Shown here in pieces: positions 19,079-27,224 of a stretch of DNA of 64,000 bases. The stretch is from Paenibacillus paeoniae (GTDB taxonomy: Bacteria; Bacillota; Bacilli; Paenibacillales; Paenibacillaceae), in assembly GCF_003388735.1 (NCBI RefSeq), contig NZ_QUBQ01000001.1:930001-994000 (forward strand), written 5' to 3'. Positions within the stretch are counted from its first letter, which is position 1. The number at the start of each line of letters is the position of its first letter. Both the position numbers and the translations under genes were made by a program. The notes under the pieces are model-generated. The model saw only the letters and a list, made by a program, of their open reading frames with translations, was not told the DNA's origin and searched no databases.

Positions 19079-19837
19079 ATGAAAAAAAAGTTATTGGCAT
19101 TAATTGTATTCGTTGTCTTGATCTCAGTATCAGTTCAATCGTATGCTGCGAAAGGAGTAGATCCAATTACCAAGCTGACTTTAACTAAAGGTGAGTCAAT
19201 GGATGTGAAGGAAACGATTAATAATGGGGTTAAAGTGTATCTGATATCGAATAGCAATAAAATAGTTGACAAAAATGAAGCAGCAGAATTACTTCATAAG
19301 TATGTTCAAACAAAAGTTGAAGCTGAAGCACAGTCTGAGAAGATATCAACTCAAGACATAGGTAATTGGAAATGCGGAATAGTAGTTACAAAAAAAGGAT
19401 ACAGCACTCAAAATGGTCTAGCTTCTAATACATCTTCCGCGAAGGATTGTACTTATACAAATGTTTTTGCGATTCCTTTTCAAACTTATGGAAGAGAAAT
19501 TGAAAAGGGTAGCCAACTGGCAAACTGGGCAGGGGCTGTTCCAAGATATCCTGATAAAATTGTACTAAGACAAACAACTACTTATAGTGGTATTGCTATC
19601 GCTCCTGTCTGGCCCCCTCAATTAGTTATTACTGGTTCAACTGGGCTATGGGAGAGTCTTCCAATAACAGGTGAATATACTGGTTCAGCTGAAAGATTAG
19701 GTTCAAAAACCTATACTAGTAATTGGTTTGGTAGCTATTATCCAACAGCTGAAGTAAGAGATAGTGCTGATATTTATATTGGTGGTAATATCTATAGGCC
19801 AGAATCAATTATTGAATTTAAAAAGGTTTATTTATAA
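19079..19837 (+). CDS. Unknown secreted protein
   Basis: The 252-residue product starts with a clear Sec signal peptide (KKK, hydrophobic core, likely cleavage after QSYA). The mature part is rich in S, T, Y and G, has two cysteines (in WKCGIV and KDCTYT) that could form a disulfide, and ends in VYL. There is no known domain that I can name. The ATG follows AAGGAGCGTATTT. It is AT-rich like its upstream partner and is followed about 130 bases on by a strong terminator hairpin behind which a group II intron is inserted. Function unknown; linkage suggests the two act together at the cell surface. Confidence 0.75.
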   Translation: MKKKLLALIVFVVLISVSVQSYAAKGVDPITKLTLTKGESMDVKETINNGVKVYLISNSNKIVDKNEAAELLHKYVQTKVEAEAQSEKISTQDIGNWKCGIVVTKKGYSTQNGLASNTSSAKDCTYTNVFAIPFQTYGREIEKGSQLANWAGAVPRYPDKIVLRQTTTYSGIAIAPVWPPQLVITGSTGLWESLPITGEYTGSAERLGSKTYTSNWFGSYYPTAEVRDSADIYIGGNIYRPESIIEFKKVYL

Positions 19838-19965
19838 TCAAATAGATTTATAGTAATGCATTGTTGCAAACATTACGAAAACATTAAATGTTAAACTAAT
19901 CAATACTTTCAATTATAATTTGTTCAAGAAACTCGTATCGGGTGAAAATAATAACTTGTAAGATT

Positions 19966-20005
19966 AATAGCCAGTCGTCTGTATTCATTGACGACTGGCT
20001 ATTTT
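19966..20005 (+). terminator. Intrinsic terminator used as intron target
   Basis: AATAGCCAGTCGTC (19966-19979) and GACGACTGGCTATT (19990-20003) form a perfect 14-bp stem with a 10-base loop, followed by TT and then the intron 5' end. It would end the island operon. Group IIC introns are known to insert just behind such stems. Confidence 0.85.
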
Positions 20006-21838
20006 GTGTACGCCAGCATGGGCGTCATCTCTAGGGTGAAAGTCCCGAACGGGGGCTGGCGAACGCCTACCCGTTAGTAAAGAGTAAAGGTGTCAGGCCG
20101 CGAGGTGGAATCTGAGGGAAGCTGGAGGCACATGCACGAGCCGAGGTACACGAACTGGATTTGAGGTAATGTTAGCTGGATGAGTCATCTCAACACGACG
20201 AAGTCCGAAGTCGCAAGAGCTAACTCTGTAGTCTCCGGTGGTTGTGGGCAAAAAGATTGCGTTCATATCTGGGGAAACATGCGAAGTTACTTCGTAGCTG
20301 CGGCTGAGAAGTCGCGCTGAATCCGTAGGAGTCAGCAGAGGGCATAGTACAGGAGTACGGGACGCCGGAAACCGAAGGGCTGAATCGAAATGAGTGAGTT
20401 TGCATGTAAAGCAGAGAGGGCAGAATATCTCGTAAGATAGCTTGCGACAAAGAGAATCGGTGCAGCCGCTAGGGTATACCAGAGCGTTGATTTCTTCGTC
20501 GGCACAAGTAGTCCCTTTCTCGCGAAGCCAATCACGACTTGTTGTAGGACATGCTTAAAGGAGATAACCTCAGAATCGCCTACAAGCGAGTGGTACAAAA
20601 CGGAGGCGTCCTCGGAGTAGACAGCGTAACGGTAACGCATCTACAATCTTACCTGAACACACACTAGGAACTGGTGAAAATCGAACTTCTCGCGGGCTCG
20701 TACAGACCCATGCCTGTCAAACGGGTGGAAATCTCCAAACCCGGAGGTAGCATGAGGCTGCTCGGCATCCCGACCGTCATGGACTGCTTTCTCCAACAAG
20801 CACTTCTACAAGTGAGGAATTTGATCTTTGATGCAGAACTACGGCTTTCGCCCCGGGAAGCGAACGCATGACGCAGTGAAGCAGGCCCAGGGCTACATCC
20901 AAGAAGGTTTTCGATGGGATGTAGATATGGAATTGGCCAAATTCTTTGATCGAGTAAACCATGATATGTTCATGGCAAGGGTGTCACGGAAAGTGGCGGA
21001 CAAGCGTGTATTGGAACTCATGCGTACTTATCTAAACGGAGGAGTTATGGCAAATGGCGTGTTTGAGAAAACGGGAGAAGGAACACCGTAAGGTGGACTG
21101 CTAAGTCCGCTCTTGACAAACATTCTGTTGGATGACTTGGACAAAGAGCTGACCAAACGAGGGCTGCAGTTGTTCGCTGTGCGGACGACTGCAATATTTT
21201 TGTTGCCAGCAAACGCGCAGGTGAACGCGTTATGGATTCGGTTACACGCTTTGTAGTAGGAAAGTTGAAACTGGAAGTGAATCGAGAAAAGAGCGCGGTA
21301 GATCTGCCTTGGAACCGAAAGTTTTTCGGGTTTAGTTTTCTAAAGGACGCGACGATTCGCCGCAAACCATCTCGCGATTTAAAGAGAAGGTGCGTGAGCT
21401 AACGAGCCGAACACGATCGATGCCGATGGAGTCCCGAATTTCGCAGCTCAACCGATAACTGATCGGCTAAATAGGCTATTTCCGACTCGCGCCCGCAAAA
21501 GGCTACTGCGAGAGATTCGACCAATGTATTCGTCGCAGGTTACGCATGTGCTTATGGAAGCAATGGAAACGGGTGTGTACCCGAATCCGAGAACTTCGGG
21601 CAATTCTTGTCCCAGATTGGGCTTGCCGAGTGATGGCTAATGCTAGGTGAGGGGCATGGAAAATGTCTCGAAACACAAACAATGCCCTTCCGACTTCCTA
21701 TTGTGAAGGGAAAGGGCTGGCTGAAACGTTTACTTTCTCGTTATTTGGAGCTTTGTTAACCCTATGGAACCGCCGTATGCGGACCCGCATGTACGGTGGT
21801 GTGAGAGGACGGAGGCTCGGCGCCTTCTCCTACTCGAT
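20006..21838 (+). mobile_element. Group IIC-type intron with decayed maturase
   Basis: The element begins GTGTACGCC directly behind a terminator stem and ends CTACTCGAT. The 5' ribozyme core has family blocks such as AGGGTGAAAGTCCCGAAC, GGTGTCAGGCCGCGAGGT and GGAATCTGAGGGAAGC. Domain V is visible at 21769-21800: ACCGCCGTA pairs with TACGGTGGT, with a two-base bulge and an upper stem ATGCG/CGCAT. The catalytic triad position reads CGC, which fits the IIC class rather than the usual AGC. A domain VI-like hairpin follows. The ORF inside is broken in several places, so independent mobility is unlikely, but self-splicing or rescue by another maturase remains possible. Ends were placed by motif and could shift by a few bases. 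Confidence 0.85.
20512..21750 (+). pseudogene. ltrA: Group II intron reverse transcriptase/maturase, multiply broken
   Basis: The intron-encoded protein is readable only by moving between frames. Recognisable pieces are DNLRIAYKRVVQNGG, VEISKPGGSMRLLGIPTV (RT domain 1), YGFRPGKRTHDAVKQAQ (domain 2), VDMELAKFFDRVNHD (domain 3 region), EGTP followed by GGLLSPLLTNILL (domain 4) and ADDCNIFV (domain 5 catalytic YADD block). An IGYFRLA/IRRRLRMCLWKQW maturase X region follows. Lesions include an in-frame TAG after YLNTH, a frame change near 20820, TAA in place of the Q of EGTPQGG (about 21089), a frame change just before ADD (about 21175), and further frame changes and stops after 21380. A functional protein is not expected. 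Confidence 0.88.
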
Positions 21839-22225
21839 TAGTTATTATAGAATTGACTTATGGTTCGGGCAAGTCCGAATTTAGGTATAAAATCTTCAAA
21901 TTGAAACCTATTTATAAAGTGTCCATCTAGACCGAGATTTATGAAGAAATTGTTGTTTTACACAAGCTCCTGGAAGGAACCCCGTCAAAAAATTAACGAA
22001 ATTAATTAGATTGCAAGCTGATAAATTTTTTAGTTTGGAATAATGTTAGTTAGTAATTGTTTTTAAGAACTCTCGTTTTTTGTTTGCGAAGTCGACAAAA
22101 AAAGATGGGTGGACCCGTCATGAATAGACAGACTTTGAAATACGATTAACATATACTAGTCTCAATCGTTCTCCCAAGACCGAATCTATGTATCCGTTCG
22201 GAAGAGAGGGAGGAGGAGGACTTGC
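21839..22225 (+). other. Intergenic region holding the spoIIG control region
   Basis: No gene is seen. The left part is still AT-rich island DNA (3' exon of the intron). Composition and sequence near 22090-22160 look like the displaced spoIIGA promoter region, and a purine-rich ribosome site GGGAGGAGGAGG lies just before the spoIIGA start. Confidence 0.5.
22091..22157 (+). promoter_or_regulatory. Candidate Spo0A-controlled spoIIG promoter
   Basis: GTCGACAAA at 22091-22099 is the reverse complement of TTTGTCGAC, eight of nine bases of the Spo0A box TTTGTCGAA. A weaker box-like ATAGACAGA lies at 22123-22131. TATACT at 22152-22157 is a possible -10. In B. subtilis the spoIIG promoter is SigA-dependent, activated by Spo0A and has an unusually long spacer; the arrangement here would fit that but was judged by eye. 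Confidence 0.35.
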
Positions 22226-23146
22226 ATGACCGTATATGTCGATATCCTGTTTTTGCGCGAGCTGCTGGTGGATGGCGCCGTACTGTTGACAACTGCTTGG
22301 GTGCGTCATACGAAGCCTAAACCGTGGCGAATATTAGCTGCGTCCGCTTTTGGAGCTTGTTATGTTGTACTTATGCTTTATCCCCAGCTATCATTCCTAT
22401 TCACGCTGTTCGTCAAGATTCTATTTTCGTTCATCATGATTTGGATCGCATTCGGCTTCTTGTCCCTGCAGCATTATATTCGGAACATAGGAGCTTTTTA
22501 TTCCGTTAATTTTGTCGCGGCGGGTGCGGTGCTGGGATTGTACTATTTGTTCATGCAAGGTTCAGGCGCAATGTGGAAGACACTGACGATTGCAGGAGGC
22601 AGCATTCAGGCAGAGATCAAGCTTTCCTTGTTCTATATGGCAGCTGCGTTCGCCATAGGCTTATATGTCTATCGTGCGGTAATGACCGGTCGACGGGAAC
22701 GCGAACTTGTACGCAATCATATGGCCGAAGTGAAAGTCATGATAGGGGACAAGACATATGCCTGCACAGGATTGATTGACACGGGCAATCAGCTGTACGA
22801 TCCGCTCACGCGCACACCTGTTATGGTCATGGAAGTGTCGCACTGGGAAGAGGCGCTGCCGGCATCGTGGATCAAGAGCATACGGGAAGGCGAAGTCGAC
22901 AGGCTGGTAGCGGGAATGGATGCAGAAACATCGTTTGAATGGCAAGACAGGTTGCGCTTAGTGCCGTTCCGAGGAGTGAACAGAGGGTCGCAATTTATGC
23001 TGGCCTTGAAACCCGACTCGGTAGAAGTGGCGCGTGAAGGACAAGTATTTGAAACAACCAGGGTATTAATTGGATTCGATGGCGGCAAGCTTGCGGCAGA
23101 TGGGGCATATCAAGCGATTATCCATCCGGCTATGGTACAAACGTAA
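22226..23146 (+). CDS. spoIIGA: Sigma-E processing peptidase SpoIIGA
   Basis: Membrane aspartic protease that cleaves pro-SigE in the mother cell once the forespore signal (SpoIIR) arrives. The 306 residues show five hydrophobic segments in the first half (about 1-152) and a soluble protease domain with the catalytic aspartate D185 in [12 protein letters not shown]. The block RLVPFRGVN and the late LIGFDG are family-typical. The ATG at 22226 follows a GGAGGAGGA tract. The substrate gene sigE starts 38 bases after the stop. The operon is normal in content; only its distance from ftsZ is unusual. Confidence 0.93.
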   Translation: MTVYVDILFLRELLVDGAVLLTTAWVRHTKPKPWRILAASAFGACYVVLMLYPQLSFLFTLFVKILFSFIMIWIAFGFLSLQHYIRNIGAFYSVNFVAAGAVLGLYYLFMQGSGAMWKTLTIAGGSIQAEIKLSLFYMAAAFAIGLYVYRAVMTGRRERELVRNHMAEVKVMIGDKTYACTGLIDTGNQLYDPLTRTPVMVMEVSHWEEALPASWIKSIREGEVDRLVAGMDAETSFEWQDRLRLVPFRGVNRGSQFMLALKPDSVEVAREGQVFETTRVLIGFDGGKLAADGAYQAIIHPAMVQT

Positions 23147-23184
23147 GGATTACACGCACACTTCATCGGGGAGGGATGGGCCAC

Positions 23185-23907
23185 ATGCTCGTCAAGTATA
23201 AACTAATACTGAACTTATATTATTATCGAATTTTATTTTTATTCGGATTAAAGAGCGAGGAGCTTTATTATATCGGCGGCAGCGAAGCTCTGCCTCCTCC
23301 CCTGACGCGAGAGGAAGAGGAATATCTTCTGGAGAAATTGCCATCCGGTGATTCAGCGATTCGGGCGATGCTCATCGAGCGTAACTTGAGGCTAGTAGTC
23401 TATATCGCCAGAAAATTCGAGAATACCGGCATACATATCGAAGACTTGGTGTCGATCGGTGCAATCGGATTGATCAAGGCAGTCAATACGTTTGACCCGG
23501 AAAAAAAGATTAAGCTGGCAACGTATGCATCCCGTTGTATCGAAAATGAAATTTTGATGTATCTGCGCCGCAATAGCAAGACGAGAACCGAGGTGTCATT
23601 CGACGAGCCGCTGAATATCGATTGGGACGGCAACGAACTGCTGCTCTCGGATGTGCTTGGAACGGAAAATGATACGATTTATCGCAACATCGAGGAGCAA
23701 GTAGACCGCAAGCTGCTCCATAAAGCGCTTGATAAGCTGTCGGAGCGGGAACGCATCATTATGGAACTTCGATTCGGTCTTGCCGATGGGGAAGAGAAGA
23801 CACAAAAAGATGTTGCGGATATGCTGGGCATTTCACAATCGTATATTTCGAGGCTGGAGAAGAGAATTATTAAGCGGTTGCGCAAGGAATTTAATAAGAT
23901 GGTGTAA
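23185..23907 (+). CDS. sigE: RNA polymerase sporulation sigma factor SigE (pro-form)
   Basis: Mother-cell sigma factor, made as an inactive precursor. The first 30 residues (basic/hydrophobic, ending near [19 protein letters not shown]) form the pro-sequence removed by SpoIIGA. Region 2 ([30 protein letters not shown]) and region 4 helix-turn-helix ([18 protein letters not shown]) are clear. ATG 23185 is chosen because GGGGAGGG ends nine bases before it; the ATG at 23176 touches that ribosome site. This gives 240 residues. A short terminator separates it from sigG. Confidence 0.95.
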   Translation: MLVKYKLILNLYYYRILFLFGLKSEELYYIGGSEALPPPLTREEEEYLLEKLPSGDSAIRAMLIERNLRLVVYIARKFENTGIHIEDLVSIGAIGLIKAVNTFDPEKKIKLATYASRCIENEILMYLRRNSKTRTEVSFDEPLNIDWDGNELLLSDVLGTENDTIYRNIEEQVDRKLLHKALDKLSERERIIMELRFGLADGEEKTQKDVADMLGISQSYISRLEKRIIKRLRKEFNKMV

Positions 23908-23913
23908 CGGATA

Positions 23914-23935
23914 GGGGCGCATAGCGCCCTTTTTG
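23914..23935 (+). terminator. Terminator between sigE and sigG
   Basis: GGGCGC (23915-23920) and GCGCCC (23924-23929) pair around a three-base loop, followed by TTTTTG. It would limit read-through from spoIIG into sigG, in line with separate timing of the two sigma factors. Confidence 0.65.
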
Positions 23936-24022
23936 CATTTGTCGAAGGATGTCAGAATAGGAATAAAAAGAGGGGCTGAGGAGATAATGAACATTAATGT
24001 TTCTCCTTGGGAGGTAATCACG

Positions 24023-24805
24023 TTGACCCGAAATAAAGTCGAGATCTGTGGTGTGGATACCGCGAAACTGCCTGTATTGACCAACGTCGAAATGAGGGAG
24101 CTGTTTACGGCGTTGCAAGCCCGAGGTGAATGGGCAGCAAGAGAGAAATTGGTGAACGGCAATTTGCGGCTCGTTCTGAGCGTTATTCAGCGGTTCAACA
24201 ATAGGGGAGAGTTTGTAGACGACCTGTTCCAGGTGGGCTGTATCGGACTTATGAAGGCGATTGATAATTTCGACCTTAGTCAAAACGTTAAATTTTCCAC
24301 CTATGCCGTGCCGATGATTATCGGGGAAATTAGGCGTTATCTGCGCGACAACAACCCGATCAGAGTGTCCCGAAGTCTCAGGGATATCGCCTACAAAGCC
24401 TTGCAGGTTCGCGATAGCCTGACGAACAAAAATTCCAGAGAGCCGACGATCTTCGAAATTTCTGAGGCGCTGAATGTGCCGAAGGAAGATGTCGTATTTG
24501 CGCTTGATGCGATCCAGGATCCTGTATCGTTATTTGAGCCGATCTATCATGATGGCGGAGATCCCATCTATGTGATGGATCAAATTAGCGACGATCGCAA
24601 CAAGGATGTGTCATGGATTGAGGAGATCGCGCTCCGCGAAGCGATGCACAAGCTCAATGATCGGGAGAAAATGATTTTGTCGATGCGATTCTTCGAAGGC
24701 AAAACCCAGATGGAGGTAGCTGATGAGATCGGCATCTCACAGGCTCAGGTGTCGCGGCTAGAGAAGTCGGCGATCCAACAGATGCAAAAGCATGTGAAAA
24801 CGTGA
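24023..24805 (+). CDS. sigG: RNA polymerase sporulation sigma factor SigG
   Basis: Late forespore sigma factor. The 260 residues from TTG 24023 align along the whole length with the known SigG pattern: TRNKVEICGVDTAKLPVL at the start, REKLVNGNLRLVLSVIQRF (region 2), the RYLRDNNPIRVSRSLRDIA block, and EVADEIGISQAQVSRLEKSA (region 4). GGGAGGT lies at a good distance from the TTG; a 30-codon upstream extension to 23933 is unsupported. No clear SigF or SigG promoter was identified in the short gap after the sigE terminator. Confidence 0.95.
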   Translation: MTRNKVEICGVDTAKLPVLTNVEMRELFTALQARGEWAAREKLVNGNLRLVLSVIQRFNNRGEFVDDLFQVGCIGLMKAIDNFDLSQNVKFSTYAVPMIIGEIRRYLRDNNPIRVSRSLRDIAYKALQVRDSLTNKNSREPTIFEISEALNVPKEDVVFALDAIQDPVSLFEPIYHDGGDPIYVMDQISDDRNKDVSWIEEIALREAMHKLNDREKMILSMRFFEGKTQMEVADEIGISQAQVSRLEKSAIQQMQKHVKT

Positions 24806-24817
24806 AAGACAGTTCTC

Positions 24818-24855
24818 AAAGACGGCAGCGCCAACCCGGCGCTGCCGTCTTTGGT
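24818..24855. terminator. Strong bidirectional terminator
   Basis: AAAGACGGCAGCGCC (24818-24832) and GGCGCTGCCGTCTTT (24838-24852) form a perfect 15-bp stem with loop AACCC. A-rich and T-rich flanks make it work for sigG and for the convergent DUF3995 gene. Confidence 0.85.
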
Positions 24856-24856
24856 C

Positions 24857-25285
24857 TTAATTCAAGAGTAGTATGAGGGTTGCCGCGGCGAGCATCAGGC
24901 AAAGCGGCGAATAATAACGGCTGTCTAATCGTGCAAAATAGCTTTGGCGATAGCGCTTGAAAAATCCAAGATAGCGAAAGTCGCCTATGCTCCGAATGAG
25001 AAAAGTCGCGCTTATCGTGTATCCACCTATAGTAATAAGCCATGATGGCAGAAGAGAAGACCATTCTTGCCCCAGTAAAAGCATCCAGAATGCGGCTAGC
25101 CAAAGCAGCAGCATTACAATGGAAGTTGCCAATTTGCCAGGCGTGAACAACACTTGATCGCGGTCCGCAATAGTGGGGATAGCCGCATGCATGCCCCATT
25201 TGCCGCCGAGGAGCCAATACAAATGAAGTGCACCAATCAGGGTGAACACGCTAGCCATAGTCCAGCTTATTATAGAAATCATCAT
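24857..25285 (-). CDS. DUF3995-type four-helix membrane protein
   Basis: The product of about 142 residues has four hydrophobic segments (ISWTMASVFTLIGALHLYW, LATSIVMLLLWLAAFWMLLL, LLPSWLITIGGYTISATFLI, LCLMLAAATLILLL). It looks like the DUF3995 family of small membrane proteins of unknown role. An FFKRYRQSYFARLDSRYYSPLC block before the last helix is family-typical. The ATG at 25285 overlaps the stop of the upstream tetR gene as TGATG, suggesting coupled translation; an in-frame ATG at 25321 would lie inside tetR. Being co-transcribed with the TetR gene, it is probably that regulator's target. Confidence 0.75.
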   Translation of the reverse strand: MMISIISWTMASVFTLIGALHLYWLLGGKWGMHAAIPTIADRDQVLFTPGKLATSIVMLLLWLAAFWMLLLGQEWSSLLPSWLITIGGYTISATFLIRSIGDFRYLGFFKRYRQSYFARLDSRYYSPLCLMLAAATLILLLN

Positions 25286-25854
25286 CAGCATTTGCTCCCA
25301 TCCAGCTCTAGATAAGACCATATCAGCGCGATAGCCGACTCTGATTCATCAGCCCGCTGATTCCTACCTTGCTGTCGCTCATGCCAGCCTAAATAAAAAT
25401 TGTAGAGGAGTTCCGTCTTGCGGGCCGCTGTTTCCGACGAATGGCCCATCGCGACGAGCAGTCCGGACATGTGGGATAGTCTGGCATGTTCAATACGTTC
25501 CAACTGCTGGGCATAATGTGGTGTCGAACGCCCCAGCCTGCGCAAATGATAAAGAAAATCGCGGCTTTTGTTAGGAGCGAACATGCCTCGCAGAAGGGTC
25601 AATACCGCTTCCCGCGCGGGGAGGCCCTCTAGCGAGGACTGCGAGATAAGGGAGCTGGTACTTCTCTCCTGCCAATCGTCAATGATTCGGCGAAGAAAGG
25701 AAGTCCGGTCTTTGAAGTACCAGTAAAAGCTGGTCTTGCTGGTGCCGAGTGATCTTGCGAGACGCTCAATGACAAGCGCCCCTTCGCCTCCCTCCGCAAA
25801 TCGAGCAAAACCAAGCTCAATCCAGTCCTCTTCGGTTGCTATTTTTTTGGGCAT
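25285..25854 (-). CDS. TetR/AcrR-family transcriptional regulator
   Basis: One-component repressor with an N-terminal helix-turn-helix. The DNA-binding part includes IERLARSLGTSKTSFYWYFKD. The C-terminal ligand/dimerisation domain is about 120 residues, with no family feature that identifies the ligand. The ATG at 25854 (189 residues) is chosen because AAGGAGGT lies 10 bases before it; the upstream in-frame ATG at 25884 would lie inside the operator. The gene overlaps the DUF3995 gene by TGATG. This two-gene unit between sigG and ylmC looks like an accessory insertion. A perfect palindrome in the leader suggests autorepression. Confidence 0.85.
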   Translation of the reverse strand: MPKKIATEEDWIELGFARFAEGGEGALVIERLARSLGTSKTSFYWYFKDRTSFLRRIIDDWQERSTSSLISQSSLEGLPAREAVLTLLRGMFAPNKSRDFLYHLRRLGRSTPHYAQQLERIEHARLSHMSGLLVAMGHSSETAARKTELLYNFYLGWHERQQGRNQRADESESAIALIWSYLELDGSKC

Positions 25855-25870
25855 AAGCTGCTCGACCTCC

Positions 25871-25894
25871 TTATTGTACGTCAACGTACAATAA
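25871..25894. promoter_or_regulatory. Perfect palindromic operator before tetR
   Basis: TTATTGTACGT and ACGTACAATAA are exact inverted repeats of 11 bases around CA. The site overlaps the tetR ribosome site region and lies just downstream of a possible -10 TATGAT on the reverse strand, an ideal place for autorepression by the TetR dimer. Confidence 0.75.
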
Positions 25895-25927
25895 AAGTAT
25901 CATATTTCGCTTTTTTTGTGAAGGGGA

Positions 25928-25953
25928 CATATTGGGCGAATGAGTCATATACT
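25928..25953 (+). promoter_or_regulatory. Weak candidate SigE-like promoter before ylmC
   Basis: CATATT at 25928-25933 and CATATACT at 25946-25953 resemble SigE -35 and -10 elements, but the 12-base spacer is a little short. It lies about 50 bases before the ylmC start. Confidence 0.25.
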
Positions 25954-26003
25954 GATAGAAGAAGCTGCGTTCCATTAATTCGCAGGAAATGTGGTGATCC
26001 AAA

Positions 26004-26285
26004 ATGAAAATATCCGATTTCCAGTCCAAGGACGTCATCAACATCGTAGACGGAAAAAAGCTGGGACATATTAGCGATCTGGAGCTGGATTTGCGCCAAG
26101 GGCGTATTGATTCCATTGTCGTTCCGCAGTATACAAAAGTGTTCGGCTTGTTCGGGAGCAACGGAACCGAGATGGTCATTCCATGGCGGAATATCGTCAA
26201 GATCGGTGCGGATGTAGTACTGGTTCGCATGGATGAAGCGAAAGCGCTGCGGTCCGACGAGGATGATTTGCACGTCCGCGCGTGA
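26004..26285 (+). CDS. ylmC: YlmC/YmxH-family sporulation protein (PRC-barrel)
   Basis: Small 93-residue PRC-barrel-like protein: KISDFQSKDVINIVDGKKLG, DLELDLRQGRIDSIVVP and the WRNIVKIGADVVLV strand. Proteins of this family are associated with sporulation in Bacillales; molecular role unknown. The ATG follows GTGGTGATCC. It starts the conserved ylmC-pgeF-yggS-sepF-yggT-ylmH-divIVA run that follows sigG in this lineage. Confidence 0.85.
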   Translation: MKISDFQSKDVINIVDGKKLGHISDLELDLRQGRIDSIVVPQYTKVFGLFGSNGTEMVIPWRNIVKIGADVVLVRMDEAKALRSDEDDLHVRA

Positions 26286-26355
26286 GGCGGTAAACTGGAC
26301 ATAGACGGATGCTCTGCAAGGGGCGCTGTTTATGTCCTACTCATGGGGTGAGAGA

Positions 26356-27216
26356 ATGGAACCTTTTGTACAAAATATAAGATGGGATACAGCGAAGGAA
26401 CCTTCGCTTTTTTTGTTGCCGGAATGGATGAGTGTTGACGAGAGACTAACTGCAGGCTTCACAGGCAGGGAAGGCGGCGCCAGCGGGGAGCCATGGACTG
26501 GTCTTAATATAGGGCTTCATGTTGGAGATAAGGAAGAGTCCGTTATCATCAATCGGAAGCGTGTGACGGAGACTCTGGGATGGCCGTTCGAGGCCTGGAC
26601 CTGCGCCGAGCAAGTTCATGGCAACCGTGTGGCAAAGGTGACGCTGGCGGAGCGGGGCAAAGGAAGGGCGCGTATGGACGATACGATCGCTGGCTGCGAC
26701 GCGCTTATGACGGATGTGCCGGGTGTGCTGCTGGCTTCCTTTTATGCGGACTGTGTGCCGCTCTACTTCTATGCGCCCGATCAAGGCGCAATCGCACTGG
26801 CACATGCTGGCTGGCGTGGCACCGTAGGGGAAATTGCCCAGCGTACGGTGTCTGCAATGGAAGAAGCCTATGGGGTAAGGCCGGAGCATATACTTGCGGC
26901 GATCGGTCCGTCGATCGGGGGTTGCTGCTATGAGGTAGATGGACCTGTTATTACGGAAGTGGAGCGCGTAATCCGTGAGCTCAATTTGACGGATAGCCTG
27001 AAATTCGACTGCTTGCAGATGAAAGAAAATGGAAAAGGTTCTCTGAACTTGAAAGAAATAAACCGACAGATTATGATAAAAGCAGGAATTTTGCCGAGTC
27101 GTATCGAATTAACTACTTGGTGCACCGGCTGTCGGACTGATTTGTTCTACTCTCATCGGGTAGAGGGCGGCAAAACGGGACGAATGGCCAGCTGGATTGG
27201 CATTCGAGAAAGGTGA
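26356..27216 (+). CDS. pgeF: Peptidoglycan editing factor / multicopper-oxidase-fold nucleoside phosphorylase (YlmD/YfiH)
   Basis: Member of the DUF152 (YfiH/PgeF) family. Enzymes of this family act as purine nucleoside phosphorylase/deaminase, and in E. coli PgeF corrects wrongly built stem peptides. The metal-binding residues appear as EQVHGNRV, FYADCVPLYF and ALAHAGWRGT, followed by IGPSIGGCCYEV and a C-terminal CTGCRTDLFYSHR. ATG 26356 has GGGGTGAGAG directly before it and gives 286 residues; ATG 26332 with AAGGGG is also possible. The stop overlaps a GTG at the next gene. Confidence 0.88.
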   Translation: MEPFVQNIRWDTAKEPSLFLLPEWMSVDERLTAGFTGREGGASGEPWTGLNIGLHVGDKEESVIINRKRVTETLGWPFEAWTCAEQVHGNRVAKVTLAERGKGRARMDDTIAGCDALMTDVPGVLLASFYADCVPLYFYAPDQGAIALAHAGWRGTVGEIAQRTVSAMEEAYGVRPEHILAAIGPSIGGCCYEVDGPVITEVERVIRELNLTDSLKFDCLQMKENGKGSLNLKEINRQIMIKAGILPSRIELTTWCTGCRTDLFYSHRVEGGKTGRMASWIGIRER

Positions 27217-27224
27217 AAGAGAAG

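Noticed and set aside
23932..24000. SigF/SigG promoter before sigG
   Set aside because: GCATT and a GGAATAAAA-like element exist but the spacing is too long for the consensus.
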